The notes under the pieces are model-generated. The model was not told the DNA's origin. It saw only the letters and a program-made list of their open reading frames with translations, and did not search any database. Shown one piece after another: positions 15,628-24,058 of a DNA stretch of 35,640 nucleotides (the stretch's first letter is position 1; each line of letters begins with the position of its first letter). Origin of the DNA: Oscillospiraceae bacterium (lineage in GTDB: Bacteria > Bacillota > Clostridia > Oscillospirales > Oscillospiraceae); contig CACWLG010000047.1 in assembly GCA_902761635.1 (NCBI GenBank), forward strand, positions 1 through 35,640. Direction: 5' to 3'. Made by a program: the position numbers and the translations under genes.

Positions 15628-16307
15628 TGCTCTCCGAAACCTTTTACAAGCTCTGGAATGCCGGCATCCTGCAGCGCGGCGTCTGGGAGACGATCTACAT
15701 GACCGTCATTTCCACGGCGATCTCCTATGTGATCGGCCTGCCGCTCGGCGTGGTGCTGAACATCACGGACCGGGAGGGTATTTATCCCATCCCCTGGTTC
15801 AACCGTCTGCTCGGTATGATCGTCAATTTTTTCCGTTCGATTCCCTTTATTATCCTGATGGTTGCCATGCTTCCGGTGGCAAACTTTATTGTAGGCACCT
15901 CGCTCGGCAACAAGGCCATGATCGTCATGCTGGTCATCGCGGCCTCGCCCTATATTGCGCGCATGGTGGAATCCTCCCTCAAGGAGGTCAACGCCGGCGT
16001 CATTGAAGCGGCCCAGTCCATGGGAGCCAACAATTTCCAGATCGTGACCAAGGTCCTGCTGCCGGAGGCCAAGCCCTCGCTCATCATGGGCGCCGTGATC
16101 TCCATGGTGACGATTCTCGGCTACTCGGCCATGTCCGCCACCATCGGCGGCACCGGCCTCGGCCAGATTGCCATCAGCTACGGCCACCAGCGCTTCAATC
16201 CCGATATCAAGTGGATCTGTGTATTTCTGACTGTAATAATCGTTCAGATTATTCAGGAGGTGGGGACTGCCGTTGCGCACCGCACCGATAAACGCATCAC
16301 CAAGTAA
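15627..16307 (+). CDS. metI: methionine ABC transporter, permease MetI
   Basis: 226 residues, five hydrophobic segments, with the permease EAA-loop EAAQSMGANNFQIVTKVLLPEA and the N-terminal ETIYMTVISTAISYVIGLPLG typical of MetI. Start chosen at 15627 because GGAGGA precedes it and its ATG shares one base with the metN stop (TGATG), which implies translational coupling. It forms the membrane channel with MetN. Confidence 0.95.
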   Translation: MLSETFYKLWNAGILQRGVWETIYMTVISTAISYVIGLPLGVVLNITDREGIYPIPWFNRLLGMIVNFFRSIPFIILMVAMLPVANFIVGTSLGNKAMIVMLVIAASPYIARMVESSLKEVNAGVIEAAQSMGANNFQIVTKVLLPEAKPSLIMGAVISMVTILGYSAMSATIGGTGLGQIAISYGHQRFNPDIKWICVFLTVIIVQIIQEVGTAVAHRTDKRITK

Positions 16308-16338
16308 ACCCAAATCTTCAAAAAAGGAGAACATGAAC

Positions 16339-17250
16339 ATGAAAAGAAATCTCGCTTTGATCCTTGTCCTCGCGCTTGTGGTCCTGAGCCTGAGCGCCTG
16401 CGGCGGCTCCTCCTCCGCACCGGCTGCCACCGCAGCACCCACGGAAGCTCCCGCCACGGAAGCTCCCGCCACCGAAGCTCCTGCTGCCACTGAGGCTCCC
16501 GCTGCCGCCGAGCCCGTAAAGCTCGTTGTCGGCGCAAGCTCCACCCCCCACGGCGAACTGCTTGAGATCGTCAAGCCTGTTCTTGCCCAGCAGAACATCG
16601 ACCTTGAAATCGTCATTTACGACGACTATGTGCTGCCCAACACCGCTCTGCAGGACGGCACCCTGGACGCAAACTACTTCCAGCATGCCCCCTATATGAA
16701 CAGCTTCAACGCCTCCAACGGCACGGATCTCGTCTCTGCCGGTCTCGTCCACTATGAGCCCATGGGCATCTACAGCTCCAGCCTCAAGGACCTCAAGGAC
16801 CTGGCTGCAGGCGCCACCATCCTGGTGCCCGATGACGAGTCCAACCAGACCCGCGCCCTGCTCCTGCTGCAGCAGGAGGGCCTGATCGTCCTGCCCGAGG
16901 GTGCCTCTGTTGACACCGCCCCCTCCGTGCTCGACATCAAGGACGCCAAGGGCTACAATGTCCAGGCCGCCCAGGCTGACGCTGTCCCCTCCCTGCTGGC
17001 CAACAGCGCTGAGGGCACCATCGCCGTCATCAACTACAACTACGCCCTGAACGCCGGCTTCAAGACCACCGACGCTCTGGCCATCGAGGACGCCTCCGGC
17101 AATGCCGCCCAGACCTATGCAAACCTCGTGGCCGTCCGCCGCGGTGATGAGTCCCGCCCCGAGATCGTCGCCCTGGTCAAGGCCCTGCAGGACGGCGCGG
17201 TCGATACCTTCAACGCCAACACCGGCGCCGGCATCGTCGCCATCAAGTAA
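16339..17250 (+). CDS. metQ: methionine-binding lipoprotein MetQ (NlpA family)
   Basis: About 303 residues. A lipoprotein signal ends LVVLSLSAC (lipobox, Cys acylated), then a flexible Ala/Thr/Pro linker made of near-identical repeats of ATEAP units (coded by ACGGAAGCTCCCGCC repeats, 16441-16505), then the NlpA fold: VVGASSTPHGELLEIVKP, DYVLPNTALQDGTLDANYFQH, GIYSSSLKDL. Two ATGs are possible (16333, 16339); AAGGAG is nine bases before 16339 and only three before 16333, so I take 16339. It captures methionine outside the membrane and hands it to MetNI. Confidence 0.93.
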   Translation: MKRNLALILVLALVVLSLSACGGSSSAPAATAAPTEAPATEAPATEAPAATEAPAAAEPVKLVVGASSTPHGELLEIVKPVLAQQNIDLEIVIYDDYVLPNTALQDGTLDANYFQHAPYMNSFNASNGTDLVSAGLVHYEPMGIYSSSLKDLKDLAAGATILVPDDESNQTRALLLLQQEGLIVLPEGASVDTAPSVLDIKDAKGYNVQAAQADAVPSLLANSAEGTIAVINYNYALNAGFKTTDALAIEDASGNAAQTYANLVAVRRGDESRPEIVALVKALQDGAVDTFNANTGAGIVAIK

Positions 17251-17275
17251 TCATCAGCAAAACGCAGGAACTTTT

Positions 17276-17317
17276 GCCCCTGTTGCAGCGTCTGTTGCAA
17301 TAGGGGCTTTTCTTTTT
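17276..17317 (+). terminator. terminator of the metNIQ operon
   Basis: GCCCCTGTTGCA (17276-17287) pairs with TGCAATAGGGGC (17296-17307), 12 pairs with one G-U, then TTTTCTTTTT. A clear intrinsic terminator 25 bases after metQ. A TATAAT at 17330-17335 beyond it may be the -10 of the sortase promoter, with no good -35. Confidence 0.85.
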
Positions 17318-17381
17318 CAGAAAAAGCGGTATAATAACAGTATTCCCCGGTTTGCACCGGAAGGAAAGGAAGGCGAATTTT

Positions 17382-18176
17382 TTGAAGAAACGTAATACCG
17401 TCAAGCTTATTTTGATTGTGCTGTGCATCATCCTGCTGTGCGTTTTTGTATACAGCGGTTATAAGATCATCACCACTATCCAGGGCTACAAGCAGGCGGA
17501 AAAGACCTATACCGAGGTGGCAAACCAGTTTGCTACAGTGGTGGCCTCTCCCACGCCCGTGCCGGTGGAGAGCGAGCAGCCCCAGGGCGACGGCATTGAC
17601 CCCGAGGTCAGTCCCCTGAACATCGACTTTGCCGGTCTGCGCGCTCAGAGCACCGATTACGTGGCCTGGATCTACGGTCCCAACACCGTCATCAACTACC
17701 CCATTGCCTACACCGACGACAACTTCTATTACCTCGACCACATCCCCGGTGAGATTCAGAACGCCAACGGCACCATTTTCATCGACTGCCGCAACGCCTC
17801 GGACTTCTCCGACCAGAACACCTGTGTCTACGGCCACAACATGAATGACGGCTCCATGTTTGCAAGCCTGCGCAACTACCGGGACGCGAACTACTACACC
17901 GAGCACCCGGTCATCTATCTGAGCACGCCGGACTTTAACTACCGTCTTGATCTGATCGCAGGCTTCATCACCGAGCCGACGTCCTTCGCCTATGCGAGCA
18001 CCTTCGACACGCCCGAGCAGTTCATGGGCCACATTGAGCTCATCAAAGATCTGTCCACCTTCAAGTCCGATGTGCAGGTCAACGAGACCGACAAGATCGT
18101 CACTCTCTCCACCTGCACCTATGAGCGCGACGACGGCCGCTATGTCGTGGTCGGCAAGCTCACAAGGATACACTGA
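17382..18176 (+). CDS. srtB: class B sortase
   Basis: 264 residues with TTG start; AAGGAAGG lies eight bases upstream, whereas the longer TTG at 17352 has no ribosome site. One N-terminal anchor helix (LILIVLCIILLCVFVYSGY), a stalk, and the sortase barrel: catalytic His in CVYGHNMNDGSMFASL, Cys in TLSTCTYE, and the Arg in DDGRYVVVGKL. The helix-rich FDTPEQFMGHIELIKDL segment and the length fit class B. It joins surface proteins to the cell wall. No LPxTG-type substrate gene is next to it in this window. Confidence 0.92.
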   Translation: MKKRNTVKLILIVLCIILLCVFVYSGYKIITTIQGYKQAEKTYTEVANQFATVVASPTPVPVESEQPQGDGIDPEVSPLNIDFAGLRAQSTDYVAWIYGPNTVINYPIAYTDDNFYYLDHIPGEIQNANGTIFIDCRNASDFSDQNTCVYGHNMNDGSMFASLRNYRDANYYTEHPVIYLSTPDFNYRLDLIAGFITEPTSFAYASTFDTPEQFMGHIELIKDLSTFKSDVQVNETDKIVTLSTCTYERDDGRYVVVGKLTRIH

Positions 18177-18200
18177 GGCAGCAAATACGCTGACAGCAAA

Positions 18201-18226
18201 GCCCCCGCCGCAGCTGCGGCGGGGGC
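18201..18226. terminator. GC-rich palindrome after the sortase gene
   Basis: GCCCCCGCCGCA joined directly to GCTGCGGCGGGGGC-type complement, a perfect 12-13 bp palindrome 24 bases after the sortase stop; followed by ATCTCTC rather than a T-run, so weak as a terminator alone. Confidence 0.55.
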
Positions 18227-18238
18227 ATCTCTCATAGA

Positions 18239-18268
18239 AAAACCACCGGTCGAAGGACCGGTGGTTTT
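18239..18268. terminator. bidirectional terminator between srtB and rpsU
   Basis: AAAACCACCGGT-CGAAGG-ACCGGTGGTTTT, a 12-bp perfect stem with A/T runs on both sides. It should end both the rightward sortase transcript and the leftward leuS-rpsU transcript. Confidence 0.88.
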
Positions 18269-18276
18269 ACATGTCA

Positions 18277-18462
18277 TTAATAGAAACGCTTATTCTTGTT
18301 CTTGCGAGCAGCCTCGGATTTCTTACGGCGCTTGACGCTGGGGCTCTGGTAGTACTCCTTCTTCCTGAGGTCGGCCAGAACGCCGGACTTCGCGCAGCTG
18401 CGCTTGAATCTCTTCAGAGCATTGTCCAGAGACTCATTCTCCTTGACGTAGATTTCAGACAT
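18277..18462 (-). CDS. rpsU: 30S ribosomal protein S21
   Basis: 61 residues beginning [20 protein letters not shown] and ending in a Lys/Arg-rich tail ([17 protein letters not shown]), the usual S21 sequence and length. Its ATG has GGAGGG six bases upstream, so it can be made on its own. The same reading frame is open upstream through all of leuS with no stop in between, so an LeuS-S21 joined protein is also coded. It is the last gene before a strong terminator. Confidence 0.95.
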   Translation of the reverse strand: MSEIYVKENESLDNALKRFKRSCAKSGVLADLRKKEYYQSPSVKRRKKSEAARKNKNKRFY

Positions 18463-20976
18463 GTATTTCCCTCCCTCCAAATACGCCTTGCGGCGCTTTA
18501 AGGGCCAATGAATTGGCTTTGTCTTGACGATCTGCATGCCCTGGAGCTGACGCTGGATCTTTTCGTCCTTGCAGGCAGTGTCGATAATGAACTGCTCATC
18601 GGCGTCGGCGGGCACGATGATGGTGGAGCGGAGCTTGCCGTTGACCTGCACGGCCATCTCACGCTCGGCGTCGACGGTCTTGGCCTCATCATATTCAGGC
18701 CAGGGCATTTGCATGGCCATCCTGCCGTACTTTTCAGCAAAGCCGAGCTGTTCCCACATCTCCTCGGCGATGTGCGGGGCGAAGGGAGAGAGCATCTCCA
18801 CGAGGTACATGAGGTCGCCCTTCGTGCAGCCGTTGGTGTAGAACTCGTTGACCATGGTCATGAGCTGGGCGATGGCGGTGTTCATCTTGAGGGTGTCGAT
18901 ATCCTCGCTCACCTTTTTGATGCTCTTGTGGATGATGGGCTCGTTCTTCTTCGTGACAGCCTCATCGTCCGAAGCCTGCTCCATCAGGTTCCAGCAGCGG
19001 TCCAGGAAGCGCTTGGAGCCCTTCACGGCCTCGTCGGACCAGGTGGCGGTCTTCTCAAAGTCGCCGATGAACATGATATACACACGCATGGTGTCCGCGC
19101 CGTAGGCCTTGACGACATCGTCGGGGTTGACGACATTGCCGAGGGACTTGGACATCTTTACGCTGGGGCGCAGGGCCTCATTGCCGTAACGCTCGATCAG
19201 GGCCTGCTTTTCCTCCTCGGTCTCGACATTGCCGACGTAGTGGGGGTTCTTGCCGAGGATCATGCCGTGGGAGGTGCGCTTGAGGTAGGGCTCCTTCGTG
19301 TGCACAACGCCGATATCGTAGAGGAACTTGTGCCAGAAGCGGCTGTAGAGGAGGTGGAGCGTGGTGTGCTCCATGCCGCCGTTATACCAGTCGACAGGTC
19401 CCCAGTACTCCTCGGCCTCCTTGGAGAAGGGGGCATCGTCATTGTGGGGGTCCATATAGCGCAGGAAGTACCAGCAGGAACCGGCCCAGTTGGGCATGGT
19501 GTCGGTCTCGCGTTTGGCAGGGCCGCCGCAGCAGGGGCAGGTGGTGTTGACCCACTCGGTCATCTTGCTGAGGGGGGATTCGCCGTCGTCGGTGGGTTCA
19601 TAGCTCTCCACCTGCGGGAGAACAAGCGGCAGCTCGCTCTCGGGGATGGGGACCCAGCCGCATTTCTCGCAGTTGACAAGGGGGATCGGCTCGCCCCAGT
19701 AGCGCTGGCGGGAGAAGACCCAGTCGCGCAGCTTATAGTTGACCTTCTCCTTGCCCCAGCCCTGTTCCTCGGCGTATTTCTTCATGGCGGGGATCGCTTC
19801 CTTGACGGTCATGCCGTTGAGGAAGCCGGAGTTTACCATGATGGCATCTTCATCCTTGGAGACAAAGGCCTCCTTGGTGATGTCGCCGCCCTTGACGACC
19901 TCCACGATGGGCAGGCCGAACTTGGTGGCAAATTCCCAGTCGCGCTGGTCGTGGCCCGGCACGCCCATGACGATGCCGGTGCCGTAGCCCATGAGGACAT
20001 AGTCGGAGGTGAACATCGGCACCACCGCGCCGGTGGCGGGGTTGATGACCTCAATGCCCTCGAGGCGCACACCGGTCTTGTCCTTGTTCAGCTCGCCGCG
20101 CTCAAAATCGGACTTGCGGGAGGCGGCCTCCTGATATGCCTTGACCTCGTCCCAGTTTTTGATGTTCTCCCTCCACTTCCCAAGCAGCGGGTGCTCGGGA
20201 GAGATAACCACATAGCTCACACCGAAGAGGGTGTCGGCGCGGGTGGTGTAGACGGTAATGTCGTCAGGGGTATTGGTTTTGAAGGTGACTTCGCAGCCGG
20301 TGGAGCGGCCGATCCAGTTCTTCTGCTGGACCTTGACGCGCTCGATGAAATCCAGGTCATCCAGATCGTCGATCAGACGGTCGGCGTATTTTGTGATGCG
20401 CAGCATCCACTGGCTCTTCTCCTTGCGCACGACCGGGGAGCCGCAGCGCTCGCACACGCCCTCCACGACCTCCTCATTGGCAAGACCGCATTTGCAGCTC
20501 GTGCACCAGTTGATGGGCATGGTGGTCTTGTAGGCAAGGCCCTTCTTGAACATCTGCAGGAAGATCCACTGGGTCCACTTGTAGTACTTGGGGTCGGTGG
20601 TGTCCACGACCCGGTCCCAGTCAAAGCCGTAGCCGAGCATCTTGAGCTGTCTGGTAAAGTTCTCAATGTTCTGCTTGGTGACGATGGCGGGGTGGATGTG
20701 GTTCTTGATGGCGAAGTTCTCCGTCGGCAGGCCGAAAGCGTCAAAGCCGATGGGATAGAGGACGTTGTAGCCCTCCATACGCTTTTTTCTGGTGACAATG
20801 TCGATGGCGGTGAAGGGGCGCGGATGGCCCACGTGCAGGCCCGCAGCCGAGGGGTACGGAAACTCAATGAGGCCGTAGAACTTCGGCTTGTCACTCCCGG
20901 TGACGGCGGCGTAAGGCTTGCTGACTTCCCATCTGTCCTGCCATTTCTTTTCAATGGCCGCGAAATCATATCTCAT
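18277..20976 (-). CDS. leuS: leucyl-tRNA synthetase, in frame with S21 and without its own stop codon
   Basis: Charges tRNA-Leu. Residues 1 to about 820 are a full bacterial LeuS: GLHVGH (HIGH signature), zinc-type Cys pairs CTSCKCG / CERCGSP and CEKCGW / CPCCGG, editing domain ([30 protein letters not shown]), [10 protein letters not shown] (KMSKS), anticodon-binding helices. The usual end (VPGKLVNIV-like) is not there; after GMQIVKT the frame reads [18 protein letters not shown] and then the whole of S21 (899 codons in all). LeuS part including linker is 838 codons. The start has AGGGAG upstream of the ATG. Either a real fusion, or LeuS made by some other end. Confidence 0.92.
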   Translation of the reverse strand: MRYDFAAIEKKWQDRWEVSKPYAAVTGSDKPKFYGLIEFPYPSAAGLHVGHPRPFTAIDIVTRKKRMEGYNVLYPIGFDAFGLPTENFAIKNHIHPAIVTKQNIENFTRQLKMLGYGFDWDRVVDTTDPKYYKWTQWIFLQMFKKGLAYKTTMPINWCTSCKCGLANEEVVEGVCERCGSPVVRKEKSQWMLRITKYADRLIDDLDDLDFIERVKVQQKNWIGRSTGCEVTFKTNTPDDITVYTTRADTLFGVSYVVISPEHPLLGKWRENIKNWDEVKAYQEAASRKSDFERGELNKDKTGVRLEGIEVINPATGAVVPMFTSDYVLMGYGTGIVMGVPGHDQRDWEFATKFGLPIVEVVKGGDITKEAFVSKDEDAIMVNSGFLNGMTVKEAIPAMKKYAEEQGWGKEKVNYKLRDWVFSRQRYWGEPIPLVNCEKCGWVPIPESELPLVLPQVESYEPTDDGESPLSKMTEWVNTTCPCCGGPAKRETDTMPNWAGSCWYFLRYMDPHNDDAPFSKEAEEYWGPVDWYNGGMEHTTLHLLYSRFWHKFLYDIGVVHTKEPYLKRTSHGMILGKNPHYVGNVETEEEKQALIERYGNEALRPSVKMSKSLGNVVNPDDVVKAYGADTMRVYIMFIGDFEKTATWSDEAVKGSKRFLDRCWNLMEQASDDEAVTKKNEPIIHKSIKKVSEDIDTLKMNTAIAQLMTMVNEFYTNGCTKGDLMYLVEMLSPFAPHIAEEMWEQLGFAEKYGRMAMQMPWPEYDEAKTVDAEREMAVQVNGKLRSTIIVPADADEQFIIDTACKDEKIQRQLQGMQIVKTKPIHWPLKRRKAYLEGGKYMSEIYVKENESLDNALKRFKRSCAKSGVLADLRKKEYYQSPSVKRRKKSEAARKNKNKRFY

Positions 20977-21003
20977 ATCGGATCTTCTCTCCCTAAAGTG
21001 TTT

Positions 21004-21033
21004 CGGGTCGATCTGGGGAACGACCCTGCGGTG
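21004..21033. repeat. half copy of the 11.1-kb palindromic element
   Basis: CGGGTCGATC-(TGGGG)-AACGACCCTGCGGT in the leuS-rsfS gap matches the right half of the element at 11129-11158 with few differences. It still folds as GGGTCG/CGACCC. Confidence 0.6.
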
Positions 21034-21043
21034 TATTTGGTTA

Positions 21044-21406
21044 TTACTCGGCGCTCACAAGCGTTTTGGGGTCTACCACGGCGGCGTCACTCCACAGGCG
21101 CTCGAGGTCATAGAATTTTCTGGCCTCGTCGGTGAAGACGTGTACGATCACGCAGCCGAAGTCCATCAGCACCCAGATGTCCGAGCGCAGACCCTCACGG
21201 CGCGTGGGGGGCTCCCCGGCTTCGGAGAGCTGTTTGTCCACCTCGTCTACCAGGGCTTTGATGTGGGTGGAGGAGGTACCGTTGCAGATAACAAAGTAGT
21301 CGGCGAGCACGGTATGCTCCGTGGTTCTGAGGACCTTGACGTCCGTGGCCTTTTTGTCCTCAAGGGCTTTTGCGGCGATCGAGGCAATCTGTTCGGCAGT
21401 AAGCAT
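21044..21406 (-). CDS. rsfS: ribosomal silencing factor RsfS
   Basis: 120 residues of the Iojap/RsfS family, which binds ribosomal protein L14 and blocks joining of the 30S and 50S subunits when nutrients are low. Seen: [67 protein letters not shown] lies seven bases before the ATG. Placement after nadD is the usual gene order in Firmicutes. Confidence 0.95.
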   Translation of the reverse strand: MLTAEQIASIAAKALEDKKATDVKVLRTTEHTVLADYFVICNGTSSTHIKALVDEVDKQLSEAGEPPTRREGLRSDIWVLMDFGCVIVHVFTDEARKFYDLERLWSDAAVVDPKTLVSAE

Positions 21407-21453
21407 GATTTTTCCTCCTTTTGTATTTTAATTGTATCATCGTTTAATCATAG

Positions 21454-21473
21454 CTTCCCTTTTCAAAGGGAGA
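21454..21473. repeat. small palindrome between nadD-yqeK and rsfS
   Basis: TCCCTTT-TC-AAAGGGA, a 7-bp stem, of the same CCC/GGG kind as 146-163. It sits in the 78-base gap; no T-run on the minus strand strong enough for a terminator. Confidence 0.4.
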
Positions 21474-21484
21474 TGAGCCATGCG

Positions 21485-22651
21485 TCACCTGGTCAGGTTC
21501 TTATACCAGTTATAGGCGTCCATGGTGTCGTGGAAGATCGGCTTGCCGCGCTCGGTCAGATCCTCGATGCTCATCTCAAGGCCCAGGGCCATGGCCCTGT
21601 CCAGATCCTCAAAGCTGAGCGCGCGCAGTTCCTTCACGCCATCAAAGTCCCGTGTAGGCTCTGTATAATCGGCAAGGTAGATGATCTTCTCCAGCCTTGT
21701 CATATCGGGTCTGCCGGTAGTGTGCCAGCGGATGGCACTGTAGATCTCATCGGAGATGCCGAAGAGCTCCCTCGACAGCGCGGCGCCTGTGCGGGCGTGC
21801 AGCAGAGCAGGGTTGTCCCGCTCGGCCTGTTCCAGAATGATACCATATTTTTCGCACAGTTTCAACTGTTTCTCTTTGCCCTGGGCCTTGGTGATGTCGT
21901 GCAGGATGCCGGCCACGGCGGCCTTGTCGGGGTCCTCCCCCCAGTGCATGGCAAGCATCACCGCCTGGCTCTCCACCCCGGTCACATGGGCGATGCGCTT
22001 TTCATCCAGATAGGGCATCACCATCTGGCGAAGCCACGGCAGAGCGGGCTTTGCGTCATAAAAGCCGTTTCGGATGATGCAGGCGTACACCGGCTGGGAA
22101 AGCTCCTCCGCCCCGAGGCCGAGGCGCAGCTTTGCGCGGATCTCGGTGGAGCTCATGGGCAGGGGCGTATGGGGAATGGCGATGACCTTCGCGTCGTTTT
22201 CCCTCTCCAGCTCCTCCTTGAAGCGCTCGATCTCCCGGCGGTCAAAGTCCTCCCGGCTCAAAACCGCGAGGGTGCAGCACTCCAGCATAAACTGCCAGCG
22301 GTACCAGGTCTTGAAGGACAGGAACATGTCCGTCCCCATCACGATGCAGATCTCCGCCCCGGGATATTCCTTTCGCAGGGAGTCCACCGTATCGGCGGTA
22401 TAGCTTTTCCCTTCGCGGCGAAGCTCCAGATCAGAGACCTCCGCCCCCGGGATGTCCGCGAAGGCGAGGCGGCAGAGCTCGAGGCGCTGCGCGGGCGCGG
22501 GGCTGTTTTCCTCCAGCTCCTTATGGGGCGGGGTGTTGGTGGGGATGATCAGAAATTTATCCGGCTTTAACAGCTCGCAGGCTGTGCGGGCGGCCTCGGC
22601 ATGTCCGATATGCGGCGGGTTGAAGCTCCCGCCGTAAATGGCGATCCTCAT
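21485..22651 (-). CDS. nadD: fused nicotinate-nucleotide adenylyltransferase (NadD) and HD-domain YqeK
   Basis: 388 residues in two parts. Residues 1 to about 200 are NadD (NaMN + ATP to deamido-NAD): GGSFNPPHIGH nucleotide-binding start, GTDMFLSFKTWYRW, PLPMSSTEIR. Residues about 210-388 are YqeK, an HD-type hydrolase that cleaves diadenosine tetraphosphate: HVTGVESQAVMLA, AGILHDITKA (HD pair), RWHTTGRPDMTRLEKIIYLADYTEP. In many Firmicutes these are two neighbouring genes; here they are one frame. The start ATG overlaps the yhbY stop by four bases, so translation is coupled. Confidence 0.94.
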   Translation of the reverse strand: MRIAIYGGSFNPPHIGHAEAARTACELLKPDKFLIIPTNTPPHKELEENSPAPAQRLELCRLAFADIPGAEVSDLELRREGKSYTADTVDSLRKEYPGAEICIVMGTDMFLSFKTWYRWQFMLECCTLAVLSREDFDRREIERFKEELERENDAKVIAIPHTPLPMSSTEIRAKLRLGLGAEELSQPVYACIIRNGFYDAKPALPWLRQMVMPYLDEKRIAHVTGVESQAVMLAMHWGEDPDKAAVAGILHDITKAQGKEKQLKLCEKYGIILEQAERDNPALLHARTGAALSRELFGISDEIYSAIRWHTTGRPDMTRLEKIIYLADYTEPTRDFDGVKELRALSFEDLDRAMALGLEMSIEDLTERGKPIFHDTMDAYNWYKNLTR

Positions 22652-22953
22652 TTTTTCTTATCCTTTACAAGCTCGATTTTCGGTTCCTTTTCATTGCGCT
22701 TATAGAGCACGAACTTGGTTCCGATCACCTGCACCTGCTCGGCCTTGCAGGCCTCCGAGAGAGCGTCGCAGGCCTCTCGCGCGCTGAGCATGGAGTTTTC
22801 CAGCACCTTGCCCTTGACAAGCTCCCGCGCCTTCAATGCCGCAGAAACGGATGCGATGACGCTGTCGGTGATGCCGCCCTTGCCGATCTGGATGATGGTA
22901 TCCTCAGCCATGGCCAGCCCTCGAAGCTGCGCCCTTTGCTTACTCGTAATCAT
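22648..22953 (-). CDS. yhbY: YhbY/CRS1-YhbY-type RNA-binding protein
   Basis: 101 residues with the CRM fold: LTSKQRAQLRGLA-type start, IIQIGKGGITDSVIASVSAALKARELVKGKVL with the GxxG-like loop GKGG, and VQVIGTKFVLYKRN. Members bind 50S ribosome precursors. AAAAGGAG lies before the ATG. It heads the yhbY-nadD/yqeK-rsfS-leuS-rpsU run, all concerned with ribosomes, NAD or translation. Confidence 0.93.
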   Translation of the reverse strand: MITSKQRAQLRGLAMAEDTIIQIGKGGITDSVIASVSAALKARELVKGKVLENSMLSAREACDALSEACKAEQVQVIGTKFVLYKRNEKEPKIELVKDKKK

Positions 22954-22976
22954 TTTAATCTCCTTTTCCTTACAGG

Positions 22977-23100
22977 CTCCCTCCCCGGGGGAGCTGTCCC
23001 ATTGCGCAAACTGGTGCTGAGGGAGTTTGTCGGTTCAGGTAAAAAACCTTCCACCGCTGAAGCGGTCCCCCTCCCCCTTATCGCCGTATGCGCGGCTGGT
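22977..23100. repeat. probable intergenic palindromic element
   Basis: The ftsY-yhbY gap holds nested palindromes: GCTCCC/GGGAGC (around 22977-22995), CAAACT/AGTTTG, and ACCGC-TGAA-GCGGT (23053-23066). The style, with GAGGGAG and CCCCCTCCCC ends, looks like a degraded dispersed element. Part of it serves as the ftsY terminator. Confidence 0.45.
23041..23066 (-). terminator. probable ftsY terminator
   Basis: On the minus strand ACCGC-TTCA-GCGGT, six bases, then TTTTTT (23046-23041). The stem is short (5 bp) and the T-run is set off by GGAAGG, so moderate strength. Confidence 0.5.
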
Positions 23101-23113
23101 GGAGGCAAGTGTC

Positions 23114-24019
23114 TCACTTAAACAGTGCCTCGATATAATCCTTGGGATTGAACGGGATCAGATCGTCAATGCCCTCGCCGACGCCGACAAACTTGACGGG
23201 CAGCTTAAGCCGGTTCGCGATGGCGAAGACCACGCCGCCCTTGGCCGTACCGTCGAGCTTGGTGAGCACAATGCCGGTGAGGCCCGCGGTCTCCAGAAAC
23301 TGCTCGGCCTGGATGAGACCGTTCTGGCCGGTGGTGGCGTCGAGGACCATAAGAGTCTCCACGTCCGCGCCGGGCAGCTCTCTGTCGATGATGCGGCGCA
23401 TCTTGGACAGCTCGCTCATGAGGTTTGCCTTGTTGTGCAGTCTGCCTGCGGTGTCAATGATGATAACGTCATGGCCCCTGGCCTTGCCGGCGCAGATACC
23501 GTCATACACCACAGCGGCGGGATCGCTCCCCTCCTCGTGGCGGACGATGTCGACCCCCGCCCGGTCGGCCCAGACCTGAAGCTGCTCGGCCGCCGCAGCG
23601 CGAAAGGTGTCGCCCGCGCAGAGCAGGACCTTCTTGCCCTGGGATTTGAGCAGGGCTGCGAGCTTGCCGATCGTGGTGGTCTTTCCGACGCCGTTTACGC
23701 CCACCATCAGAATCACGCTGGGCGTCGTATTGAGCTTAAGCTCACTGTCGCCGGCGTTGAGCTCCTTTTTGAGCTCTTCGATCAAAACCTCGCGGGCCTT
23801 GTCGCCGCGCTTGATGTTCTTGTCAAAGCAGAGGTAGTGCATGGAGGTGACCACCCGGTCCACCGTGTCCACGCCCATGTCCGCCATGATCAGCAGTTCT
23901 TCCAGCTCATCAAAAAAGTCGTCGTCATCCGGGCGGTAGTTGCGGAAGATCTCCTCGAGGTCCTCCATCTTTACCCTGGTCTTGGTCAGACCGGAGAAAA
24001 TCTTATCAAAAAATCCCAT
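23114..24019 (-). CDS. ftsY: signal recognition particle receptor FtsY
   Basis: 301 residues. SRP GTPase that docks SRP-ribosome complexes at the membrane. Seen: short N-terminal MGFFDKIFSGLTKTR, four-helix N domain, P-loop GVNGVGKTTTIGKLA, DTFRAAAAEQLQ, DTAGRLHN, TKLDGTAKGG and the C-terminal GVGEGIDDLIPFNPKDYIEALF. It lacks the long acidic A domain, as is common in Firmicutes. AAGGAG precedes the ATG; it lies 39 bases after smc, the common smc-ftsY order. Confidence 0.97.
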   Translation of the reverse strand: MGFFDKIFSGLTKTRVKMEDLEEIFRNYRPDDDDFFDELEELLIMADMGVDTVDRVVTSMHYLCFDKNIKRGDKAREVLIEELKKELNAGDSELKLNTTPSVILMVGVNGVGKTTTIGKLAALLKSQGKKVLLCAGDTFRAAAAEQLQVWADRAGVDIVRHEEGSDPAAVVYDGICAGKARGHDVIIIDTAGRLHNKANLMSELSKMRRIIDRELPGADVETLMVLDATTGQNGLIQAEQFLETAGLTGIVLTKLDGTAKGGVVFAIANRLKLPVKFVGVGEGIDDLIPFNPKDYIEALFK

Positions 24020-24058
24020 GTCTGTGATTGCTCCTTACGTTTCTATTATCTGAGAGTG

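Noticed and set aside
16441-16505. Short tandem repeats in metQ as a separate repeat element
   Set aside because: They encode the Ala/Thr/Pro/Glu linker common after the lipobox of such lipoproteins and keep the frame.
18498-18740. A simple frameshift hiding the normal leuS end
   Set aside because: The other two frames after GMQIVKT give SRQSQFIGP then stop, or ANSLALKAP; neither is a LeuS C-terminus.
18508-21135. 875-codon plus-strand frame opposite leuS
   Set aside because: Same antisense effect; leuS motifs are complete on the minus strand.
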